A DNA stretch of 8,680 nt, from NCBI GenBank assembly GCA_016763495.1, contig JAESTR010000142.1:1-8680 (forward strand). The letters are read 5' to 3'. The notes under the pieces are model-generated. The model had not been told where the DNA came from. It was given only the letters and a program-made list of their open reading frames with translations, and searched no databases. Source of the stretch: Kordiimonadaceae bacterium (GTDB taxonomy: Bacteria; Pseudomonadota; Alphaproteobacteria; Sphingomonadales; Kordiimonadaceae). A program made the position numbers and the translations under genes. This document shows, piece by piece, positions 1 through 5,461 of this stretch (position 1 is the stretch's first letter; every line of letters starts with the position of its first letter).

Positions 1-4
1 GGGC

Positions 5-1333
5 ATGAGTGCTGCCGCACAAGCCCCTATATATGCTCTAGGCGAAGGCTATAAAGCTTTTCTTTCTGTCGCGCGCACAGAGCTTTCAACCGTTACAGAA
101 ATTACACGCTTAGCAGAAGCCGCTGGTTTCAAACCGTGGAAAGCAGGCACCCGTATCAAACCGGGTGCGCGTTTTTACGATGTAAACCGTGGCAGGGCCA
201 TGGTGCTCATCATTGGCGGCAAAGTAGGTATTAAAGACGGTGTGCGTATTGTAGCAAGCCATATTGATAGCCCACGCCTTGAACTAAAAGGCCGCCCTAT
301 TGACAGCGGTGAAGAATTTGCCCTTGTGCAAACCAATTTTCATGGCGGGATTAAAACATACCAATGGACCAATGTGCCGCTGGCAATTGTCGGTCGCATC
401 GACCGTAAAGACGGCACAACCATTGAAGTATCTGTTGGCCTTGACCCTAAAGACCCGATTTTCATGATCCCTGACCTTTCGCCCCATGTGGCCAAAGCGC
501 AGATGAAGAAAAAAGCCCGGGAAATTATCACCCATGAAGACCTAGACCCGATTATTGCAAGTGGCCCTCACGGCAAAAACGGTGAGTTCAGCGCATCGGA
601 ATGGGTATTGCAGCACCTAAAATTTAAGTATGGTATTGAACCAACTGACTTGGTTTCAGCAGAGCTGTCACTTGTGCCAGCGATGCCACCACGGGACATG
701 GGGTTTGATCGCCGTCTGACAGCAGCCTACGGCCAAGATGACAGGCTAAGTGCTTTTGCCAGCGCCATAGCCGCCTTTGAGCTAAAAACGCCACCGCAAA
801 CAACGCTGATTCATTTTGCAGACAACGAAGAAAGCGGCAATGTGAATGTTTCGGGTGCGTCATCAACTTACCTGACCGACCTAATCGGCGAGTTGCTGTA
901 TGCTGAACTTGGCAGCAAATACCGTCAGCCCTTGTTAACACGCGCCCTACGTGCCTCCAAAGCCCTGTCGATAGATGTAAACCCAGCCATCAATCCCCTT
1001 AGCCCCAGCGCATGGGAAGTAACTAACGCCCCTCGCCTAGGCTACGGCGTGAATATCAAGCTTTATGGTCGCGGTTTTGATGCTAACAGCGAATATATCG
1101 CATGGGTACGCAGTGCGCTTGATGACAGAAAAGTATCATGGCAAACAACCACTTATAAAGTCAGCAGTGGTGGTGGCGGCACCTTGGGTGCGGAGCTTTC
1201 TCGCTATAACATCGATACGATCGATTTTGGTGTACCGGTAATGTCCATTCACACACCTTATGCAGTGAGCGATAAATCAGATGTATTTGCATTGAAAAAT
1301 GGCGTGCTTGCTTTCATTCAAAAAGCGAATTAA
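5..1333 (+). CDS. apeB: M18 family metalloaminopeptidase (aspartyl/general aminopeptidase type), N-terminus probably incomplete
   Basis: Predicted cytosolic di-metal aminopeptidase that removes N-terminal residues from peptides, for turnover and recycling. The M18 signatures are present in order: HIDSPR (His86), YGQDDR (Asp245/Asp246), the catalytic Glu pair in DNEESGN (Glu275/Glu276), DVNPAINP (Asp324), the glycine run SSGGGGT (388-394) and SIHTPYAVS (His416). These match the metal ligands and catalytic residues of the family. Family members usually carry roughly 20-25 more residues before the segment equivalent to EGYKAFLSVARTEL. The codon before the ATG at 5 is also open, so the true start probably lies left of the window and the ATG used here may be internal. 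No ribosome binding site can be judged. A strong terminator follows 31 bp after the stop, so it ends its own transcript. Arginine codons are mostly CGC/CGT (AGA/AGG 3 of 24). The family call is secure; substrate preference is not readable from sequence. Confidence 0.93.
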   Translation: MSAAAQAPIYALGEGYKAFLSVARTELSTVTEITRLAEAAGFKPWKAGTRIKPGARFYDVNRGRAMVLIIGGKVGIKDGVRIVASHIDSPRLELKGRPIDSGEEFALVQTNFHGGIKTYQWTNVPLAIVGRIDRKDGTTIEVSVGLDPKDPIFMIPDLSPHVAKAQMKKKAREIITHEDLDPIIASGPHGKNGEFSASEWVLQHLKFKYGIEPTDLVSAELSLVPAMPPRDMGFDRRLTAAYGQDDRLSAFASAIAAFELKTPPQTTLIHFADNEESGNVNVSGASSTYLTDLIGELLYAELGSKYRQPLLTRALRASKALSIDVNPAINPLSPSAWEVTNAPRLGYGVNIKLYGRGFDANSEYIAWVRSALDDRKVSWQTTTYKVSSGGGGTLGAELSRYNIDTIDFGVPVMSIHTPYAVSDKSDVFALKNGVLAFIQKAN

Positions 1334-1364
1334 CCAATTTTCTAATCGTAAACTCAACGAATTA

Positions 1365-1393
1365 AAGCCAGCCTTATGTGCTGGCTTTTTTTG
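1365..1393 (+). terminator. Rho-independent terminator of the aminopeptidase gene
   Basis: A perfect 9-bp stem, AAAGCCAGC (1365-1373) with GCTGGCTTT (1381-1389), has a 7-nt loop and runs into a seven-T tract (1387-1393). It lies 31 bp after the aminopeptidase stop and before the flagellin leader, so it separates the two transcripts. Confidence 0.9.
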
Positions 1394-1442
1394 TTTCGCA
1401 CCCGGCCATTCATTCAAAATTAGTTCGAATTTTATCTATCTA

Positions 1443-1471
1443 TTTTCAAACAAACGGAAAAGTGACATACT
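1443..1471 (+). promoter_or_regulatory. Possible weak sigma-70 promoter for the flagellin gene
   Basis: TTTTCA (1443-1448) resembles a -35 box at 4 of 6 positions. After a 17-bp spacer, CATACT (1466-1471) resembles a -10 box at 4 of 6 and is preceded by an extended -10 TG at 1463-1464. Transcription would start near 1478, giving a leader of about 55 nt that contains the hairpin at 1487-1508. I found no clear sigma-54 (GG/GC elements) or sigma-28 promoter. The match is modest, and flagellin genes often use alternative factors. Confidence 0.3.
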
Positions 1472-1486
1472 GTTAATGGGTGAAAT

Positions 1487-1508
1487 GTGTGCAGTGGGGA
1501 CTGCGCAC
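1487..1508 (+). promoter_or_regulatory. Stem-loop in the flagellin mRNA leader
   Basis: GTGTGCAGT (1487-1495) pairs with ACTGCGCAC (1500-1508) around a GGGG loop, giving nine consecutive pairs of which one is G-U. It ends two bases before the purine-rich AAAAAGG (1511-1517) and 24 nt before the ATG. No T tract follows, so it is not a terminator. In Caulobacter the flagellin fljK leader is the target of FlbT-dependent translation and mRNA-stability control. A similar role here is inference. Confidence 0.6.
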
Positions 1509-1532
1509 CGAAAAAGGTACGGGTGCTGAACC

Positions 1533-2366
1533 ATGGTAAATTCAATTAATACAAATGCAGGCAGTTTGCTGGGCGTTCGGTCCTTGCAGAACAGTTCACG
1601 TTCACTTGCGGGTACACAAAGAGAGCTTTCAACCGGGCTCAAGATATCCAGCGCAAAAGACAACGCTGCAATTCTTTCGATTTCACAGATTTTAAAAAGC
1701 GATATTGCTGGCCTGAACAGCGTGAAAACATCTATCAATTCAGCTATTTCAAGTAGCGATGTGGCACTCACTTCAGGTGGCGCAGTCTCTGATCTATTGA
1801 TTAATCTGAAAGAGGCAGCTGTAAAGGCCGCCGACCCAGGGCTAGATGACACCAGCAGGCAAGCGCTCAACGACCAATTCACCGCCTTGCGGGACCAGAT
1901 AACCAGCATCGTCGACAATTCCGATTTTGGCGGCCGTAACGCCGTGAAATCAGGTGGTGATGACATTGTGGCCATCGTGGGTGCTAGCGGTGATGACACC
2001 ATCACAATTGCCGCACAGGACCTTTCAGTTGGCGGTGCCAACGTGACACTGTCCTCAAGCGATAACCTGCTAACACAAGCTGATGCCCAAGCCGCCGTTG
2101 CCGCAATTGAAGCGTCGATTGGCAATGTATCCTCAGCGCTGTCTGAGATTGGCTCTGGTGCCGCACAGCTTGAGCAAACCAAAGAATTTACTGAAGTATT
2201 GCAAGCCAAAACACAAGAAGGTTTGGGCAAGCTGGTAGATGCAGACTTGGCAAAAACCGGCGCGCAATTAGAAGCGGACAAAGTAAAGCAAGCTCTCGGC
2301 ATTATTTCACTGTCCATCGCAAACCAATCTTCATCCAGTGTTCTTAGCCTGTTTCAAAACAGCTAA
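1533..2366 (+). CDS. Flagellin, short alphaproteobacterial type
   Basis: Structural subunit of the flagellar filament, exported by the flagellar type III system and polymerised outside the cell. The N-terminal D0/D1 part (about 1-138) starts with NSINTNAG and contains ELSTGLKISSAKDNAA (31-46), the alpha-type form of the usual flagellin motif. The variable middle (about 139-190) is very short and Asp/Ser/Ala-rich. The C-terminal D1/D0 part (about 195-277) contains LVDADLAK, VKQALG and LSIANQ and ends in LSLFQNS. The 277-residue length is close to Caulobacter FljK, so the gene looks complete. The ATG at 1533 begins the conserved motif directly; GGGTG at 1521-1525 is a plausible weak ribosome binding site. 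The gene stands alone, with no flagellar genes beside it and terminators before and after. It belongs to the fliC/fljK family, and I cannot say which paralogue it is. Confidence 0.93.
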   Translation: MVNSINTNAGSLLGVRSLQNSSRSLAGTQRELSTGLKISSAKDNAAILSISQILKSDIAGLNSVKTSINSAISSSDVALTSGGAVSDLLINLKEAAVKAADPGLDDTSRQALNDQFTALRDQITSIVDNSDFGGRNAVKSGGDDIVAIVGASGDDTITIAAQDLSVGGANVTLSSSDNLLTQADAQAAVAAIEASIGNVSSALSEIGSGAAQLEQTKEFTEVLQAKTQEGLGKLVDADLAKTGAQLEADKVKQALGIISLSIANQSSSSVLSLFQNS

Positions 2367-2394
2367 CCACTCCCCTGAAGTTTGGAAGAAATTG

Positions 2395-2432
2395 CCCTGG
2401 CCGTCCCTAGTGTGACGCCGGGGTTTTCTTTT
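2395..2432 (+). terminator. Rho-independent terminator of the flagellin gene
   Basis: CCCTGGC (2395-2401) plus GTC (2403-2405), with one bulged C at 2402, pairs with GACGCCGGGG (2414-2423) around an 8-nt loop. One pair is G-U. The stem is followed by TTTTCTTTT (2424-2432). It starts 29 bp after the flagellin stop. Confidence 0.82.
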
Positions 2433-2477
2433 ACATCTCTGCCTGAACCGACCATTTTCTGCACGATCATCCTGCCA

Positions 2478-2483
2478 TATAAT
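2478..2483 (+). promoter_or_regulatory. Consensus -10 box upstream of the GyrI-like gene
   Basis: TATAAT at 2478-2483 is a perfect -10 hexamer lying between the flagellin terminator and the next gene. The hexamer at the ideal -35 distance (TTTTCT, 2455-2460) is poor, so the promoter may be weak or activator-dependent. The predicted start near 2490 would exclude an upstream in-frame ATG at 2482, which overlaps the box. Confidence 0.5.
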
Positions 2484-2517
2484 GTCAGTACAGGCGTTCT
2501 ATGTTGGTCTGAAAATT

Positions 2518-2524
2518 GGGAGGA
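2518..2524 (+). promoter_or_regulatory. Strong Shine-Dalgarno that fixes the GyrI-like start
   Basis: GGGAGGA lies 8 nt before the ATG at 2533. It favours that codon over the in-frame ATG at 2482, which lacks a comparable site. Confidence 0.85.
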
Positions 2525-2532
2525 TCAATAGT

Positions 2533-3183
2533 ATGCAAAAAGCATGGGATAAAACCGACTTCAAAAAGCAGGAGCGAAAGCTTTATGCGCCCAAGGAAGG
2601 GAGGTTTTCGGTCGTTAATGTGCCGCCAATGTCCTACCTGATGATTGATGGCCAAGGTAGTCCAGCGGGCCCAGAATATATGGAAGCCATACAGGCGCTA
2701 TACCCTGTGTCGTACAAAATCAAATTCCATAGCAAGCTGGAGCTAAGGCGAGACTATGTTGTCGCGCCATTGTCTGGCCTGTGGTGGGCGGATGATATGG
2801 AAAGTTTTAAAACCGGGGATAAAGGTCAGTGGCAGTGGACAATGATGATACGCCAGCCCGGCTGGATAGACCCCGCCCTTGTTACTGAGATTATTGAGGG
2901 TTTACAAGCTGCGGGGAAAACCAAAAACCTGCATCAACTACGGCTAAAAACATATGCTGAAGGCCTAAGTGTACAAACAATGCATATCGGCCCCTATGCG
3001 GACGAAGGCCCAACCATCGCCGAATTACATGATGATTTTTTGCCTGCAAACGGCCTTACCGAGAACGGCCACCACCATGAAATTTACTTATCAGACCCCC
3101 GTAAAACAGCGCCTGAAAAACTAAAAACAATCCTGCGCCAACCGTGCAGGCCCATCAAACAGCAAAACCGCGCTGTTGCTTAG
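2533..3183 (+). CDS. Stand-alone GyrI-like small-molecule-binding domain protein
   Basis: A 216-residue cytosolic protein of the GyrI-like family (COG4832 type, SOUL/BacR superfamily fold). Conserved blocks are VPPMSYLMIDGQGSP (30-44), LYPVSYKIKF (56-65), GLWWADD (82-88), WTMMIRQPGW (102-111), HIGPYADEGPT (151-161), and HHEIYLSDPRK followed by TAPEKLKTILRQP (181-204). The domain fills nearly the whole protein and there is no helix-turn-helix, so this is a free-standing ligand-binding protein, not a BmrR-type regulator. Relatives have been linked to binding or breakdown of hydrophobic or electrophilic compounds, but the ligand here is unknown. The start at 2533 is chosen from the GGGAGGA site and because the family normally begins just before the DFKK-LY segment; a 17-residue upstream extension is unlikely. 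It has its own -10 box and converges with the MetC-like gene. The TAG stop is the normal end of the family domain plus a short basic tail. Confidence 0.9.
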   Translation: MQKAWDKTDFKKQERKLYAPKEGRFSVVNVPPMSYLMIDGQGSPAGPEYMEAIQALYPVSYKIKFHSKLELRRDYVVAPLSGLWWADDMESFKTGDKGQWQWTMMIRQPGWIDPALVTEIIEGLQAAGKTKNLHQLRLKTYAEGLSVQTMHIGPYADEGPTIAELHDDFLPANGLTENGHHHEIYLSDPRKTAPEKLKTILRQPCRPIKQQNRAVA

Positions 3184-3314
3184 TCAGATTTTGAGACTTA
3201 ACTGTGATGCTGGTTAAAACGCTACCGTTTTACAAATACATAGTTAGGTATCTTCAGCTAGCCCTTAAAATACTCACTTTACGTCTGCGTAAAAAGCTTC
3301 AATCTGTGTCACTA
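3184..3314. other. Intergenic region between convergent genes with two small AT-rich hairpins
   Basis: Two short inverted repeats lie here. TAAAACG (3215-3221) pairs with CGTTTTA (3226-3232) around CTAC, and TTTACG (3278-3283) pairs with CGTAAA (3288-3293) around TCTG. Neither is followed by a clean T run on the strand it would serve. They may be weak terminators for the GyrI-like gene and the MetC-like gene. Nothing else is recognisable. Confidence 0.3.
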
Positions 3315-4484
3315 TTATTCTGAATTGACCAAGGCTAAAAAAGCGTATTGCAGGTCTCTACATAAGTCGTTTGGGTTTTCTAAACCTACATGCAAACGCA
3401 CAAGCCTACCATGGTCAGGTAATGTTCCTGAAGCACGAAGGCTGTGAGGAATAGCTGGCATAACAAGGCTTTCAAAGCCCCCCCAACTAGTGCCAAGGCC
3501 AAACAACTCGAACGAATTTATAAAAGCTTTAAACGAAGTTTCGTTGCATTCCATTAGTTCAATGGTGAATGGCCCTGCACCACCTGTGAAAAGTTTTCTC
3601 CACAAGCCATGACCATCATCCGACGGCATTGCAGGACATCTTATATTTTTGACTAGCGGTTGATCTTGCAGCCAATTGGCCACATGCATGGCATTTTTTT
3701 GATGCCGCTCCATGCGAACATCCAGAGTGCGAAGACCACGCAGCCCAAGCCAACAAACATCCGGGGCCGCACATGAACCGTAATTCTCACACCAATTTCT
3801 GATCACGGCTAAACTTTTATAGGAGCCGGTTACTAGGCCAAGCATCACATCCGAATGACCATTAATGTATTTTGTGCCAGCATGGATTGAAATATCAACA
3901 CCATGGGCATGCGCGTCGAAGAAAATGGGGGAGCCCCAAGTAGCGTCACATGCCACAGGTACACCCTTGTGTCGTGCCAAATCGCATATCTCTGCAACAT
4001 CCAACATTTTCATAGTTAAAGAGGTTGGGATTTCAACAAAAACCAAGCTTGTTCGCTCATTTACAAGAACACACATTTCTTCAACCGTAGAAAAATACTT
4101 GATTGAGCAATTTCGTGAATTTAACTCTTTGTCCGCCAACGCCCTAGTCGGCCCATAAATATCTGCCTGTATAAGTATTTCTGCGCCCGGCTTTGCATGT
4201 GCTGCAAGTGTAGCCGCTATTGCACTAAGTCCACTCGCCGTGGCGATACAGCTTTCGGTATTGCAAATTTCTGCCATAGCGGATTGCAACTCAAACACTG
4301 TGCCTGTTCCAGTTCGTCCATATTTGGGCGTCTCAAAAGCAACGCCGTTGTAGGCCTCTCTAAACTCATCAAGGTTAGCAAAAACAGTCGTGGAAGCGCG
4401 AACCAGAGGCGGATTAACGGCCATTGCTTGCCGAGCCGTGCGGCGGCCCAGATGCACTAGGTTTGTTTCAATATTGCTCAACAC
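3315..4484 (-). CDS. Cys/Met metabolism PLP-dependent enzyme, cystathionine beta-lyase (MetC)-like
   Basis: A 389-residue fold-type I PLP enzyme of the trans-sulfuration family. Its closest resemblance is to cystathionine beta-lyase, which splits cystathionine to homocysteine, pyruvate and ammonia. Visible residues are the phosphate-binding KYGRTGT (Tyr55, Arg57), the ring-stacking Tyr110 in DIYGPT, the pyridine-binding Asp180 in CDATWG, the Schiff-base Lys205 in GTKYINGHSD, TSWGGFESL (332-340), and the carboxylate-binding Arg363 in VRLHVGLEN. The residue after Asp180 is Ala where the family usually has Asn (DNTW). The start is GTG at 4484, because the first ATG would remove the conserved N-terminal ETNLVHLGR segment; TTG at the next codon is an alternative and no good ribosome binding site is seen. 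It is transcribed away from the AraC-type regulator, which may control it. AGA/AGG makes up 7 of 21 arginine codons. The true substrate could be another sulfur or selenium amino acid, or methionine. Confidence 0.85.
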   Translation of the reverse strand: MLSNIETNLVHLGRRTARQAMAVNPPLVRASTTVFANLDEFREAYNGVAFETPKYGRTGTGTVFELQSAMAEICNTESCIATASGLSAIAATLAAHAKPGAEILIQADIYGPTRALADKELNSRNCSIKYFSTVEEMCVLVNERTSLVFVEIPTSLTMKMLDVAEICDLARHKGVPVACDATWGSPIFFDAHAHGVDISIHAGTKYINGHSDVMLGLVTGSYKSLAVIRNWCENYGSCAAPDVCWLGLRGLRTLDVRMERHQKNAMHVANWLQDQPLVKNIRCPAMPSDDGHGLWRKLFTGGAGPFTIELMECNETSFKAFINSFELFGLGTSWGGFESLVMPAIPHSLRASGTLPDHGRLVRLHVGLENPNDLCRDLQYAFLALVNSE

Positions 4485-4520
4485 TCAATACCAATTTAAG
4501 TTTTAATGAAAAGCCCGACC

Positions 4521-4547
4521 ACTGCATGCAGCCAAAGCAATTGCAGT
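4521..4547. promoter_or_regulatory. Candidate operator: palindromes in the divergent intergenic region
   Basis: CTGCATGCAG (4522-4531) is a perfect 10-bp palindrome and GCAATTGC (4537-4544) a perfect 8-bp one. Together ACTGCA (4521-4526) and TGCAGT (4542-4547) form an inverted repeat, and TGCAG also occurs twice as a direct repeat 15 bp apart (4527 and 4542). The site lies between the two divergent genes, upstream of the AraC-gene promoter, where an AraC-family protein could bind. That it is bound is inference. Confidence 0.4.
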
Positions 4548-4582
4548 AGCCGCTCAGCTAAACATTTCTTATTAGGGTACGC

Positions 4583-4611
4583 TTGACCTTATAGCGATGT
4601 ACTGTCATTAT
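4583..4611 (+). promoter_or_regulatory. Sigma-70 promoter for the AraC-family gene
   Basis: TTGACC (4583-4588, 5 of 6 to the -35 consensus) and CATTAT (4606-4611, 4 of 6 to the -10) are separated by exactly 17 bp. The start would be near 4618, giving a leader of about 30-45 nt. No equally good promoter is visible for the divergent MetC-like gene. Confidence 0.6.
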
Positions 4612-4661
4612 TCATCGAGAAACAGACATCGTGGTTATAGGTTAGATTGTGGTTGCTAGGT

Positions 4662-5450
4662 ATGCGAAGTACTAACTCTGACGATTATCAACATCTACCA
4701 ATGCCAATTGTTGCAATGGCAAAAAGCTTCCCTGCAGGCCATGTAACTAGGCAACACAGGCACCCTAGGGATCAACTCCTGTATGCTGTCAAAGGGATCA
4801 TGCGCCTGAATACTGAAACAGACACTTGGATCGTGCCTCCATCCGTAGCTGTCTACATACCAGCACAGTTAAGCCACAATATAATAATGCACAATGCAGT
4901 AGAAATGCGCAGTCTCTATATCGACCATGAAAGGGCCGGGTGTTTTTCTTCGCCGTCACCACGCGTCATAAAAGTCTCCCCGCTACTCAGTGAGCTAATT
5001 CAGTCCCTCACCCAAGCATCATTGAAACTTAGGGCTACGAGTAGATTTAAATTGATATCGTCATTGGTCGCGCTTGAAATAGAAGAAGCTTGTGATTTAG
5101 ATCTCTTCGTTCCACTACCAAAGGACAAGCGCCTTCAGCTTCTGTGCCTAACTCTCCTCCAAGACCCCTCTGACGGAAGAACGTTGGATGAATGGTCTGA
5201 AACTATCGGTGCATCGCCTAGAACGCTGGCACGGCTCTTTCAAAAAGAACTAGGTATGGGCTTTGGCCCTTGGCGACAAAGAGTGCGCTTTCACCACGCC
5301 TTAGAGAATCTAGCATCAGGAATGCCAATATCTAAAGTGGCAAAGTTAAGCGGATATAACAGCCCTAGTGCTTTTACATCCGCCTTTAAAGGTATCATGG
5401 GCTTTAGGCCTAGCCAATCAATATCTCAAATGTCCAAGATATTAGACTAG
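4662..5450 (+). CDS. AraC-family transcriptional regulator with N-terminal cupin sensor domain
   Basis: A 262-residue regulator of the one-domain-sensor AraC type. The N-terminal cupin (about 12-95) includes FPAGHVTRQHRHPRDQLLYA, followed by VPPSVAVYIPAQLSHNI, with the His-rich metal- or ligand-pocket pattern. The C-terminal double helix-turn-helix (about 172-255) has a first helix pair around TLDEWSETIGASPRTLARLF and a second around PISKVAKLSGYNSPSAFTSA, ending in the family signature GFRPSQ. A TTG at 4647 would add five residues and has AGG (4639-4641) at 5 nt spacing; ATG at 4662 is preferred only because ATG is commoner. The gene diverges from the MetC-like enzyme and probably controls it, itself, or both. 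AGA/AGG makes up 10 of 18 arginine codons, unlike the surrounding core genes, which suggests recent acquisition. Its stop is 11 bp from the rpoD stop. The inducer is unknown. Confidence 0.9.
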   Translation: MRSTNSDDYQHLPMPIVAMAKSFPAGHVTRQHRHPRDQLLYAVKGIMRLNTETDTWIVPPSVAVYIPAQLSHNIIMHNAVEMRSLYIDHERAGCFSSPSPRVIKVSPLLSELIQSLTQASLKLRATSRFKLISSLVALEIEEACDLDLFVPLPKDKRLQLLCLTLLQDPSDGRTLDEWSETIGASPRTLARLFQKELGMGFGPWRQRVRFHHALENLASGMPISKVAKLSGYNSPSAFTSAFKGIMGFRPSQSISQMSKILD

Positions 5451-5453
5451 GCC
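5407..5453. repeat. Nested inverted repeat at the convergent araC-type / rpoD 3' junction
   Basis: The outer arms GGCCTAG (5407-5413) and CTAGGCC (5447-5453) enclose inner arms AATATCT (5420-5426) and AGATATT (5437-5443), with a 10-nt loop. Both 7-bp stems are perfect. The structure covers the AraC-family stop codon and would form in both transcripts. No T tract follows it in either direction (A5 follows on the + strand), so it is not a standard terminator. It may act as a 3'-end block, or it could be chance within coding sequence. Confidence 0.5.
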
Positions 5454-5461
5454 AAAAATCC

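Noticed and set aside
1417..1434. AAAATT/AATTTT inverted repeat upstream of the flagellin gene
   Set aside because: Short AT-only arms, expected by chance in AT-rich intergenic DNA; no promoter match.
1436..2317. A 293-codon open frame antisense to the flagellin gene
   Set aside because: It mirrors the flagellin codons (Ser/Ala/Leu-rich), has no recognisable domain, and the sense strand is an unmistakable flagellin.
2482..2532. A 17-residue N-terminal extension of the GyrI-like protein
   Set aside because: The ATG overlaps the TATAAT box, while a strong GGGAGGA site precedes the ATG at 2533, where family homology begins.
3156..3178. AACAGC/GCTGTT inverted repeat at the end of the GyrI-like gene
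   Set aside because: Inside coding sequence, 6-bp arms, and no T run after it.
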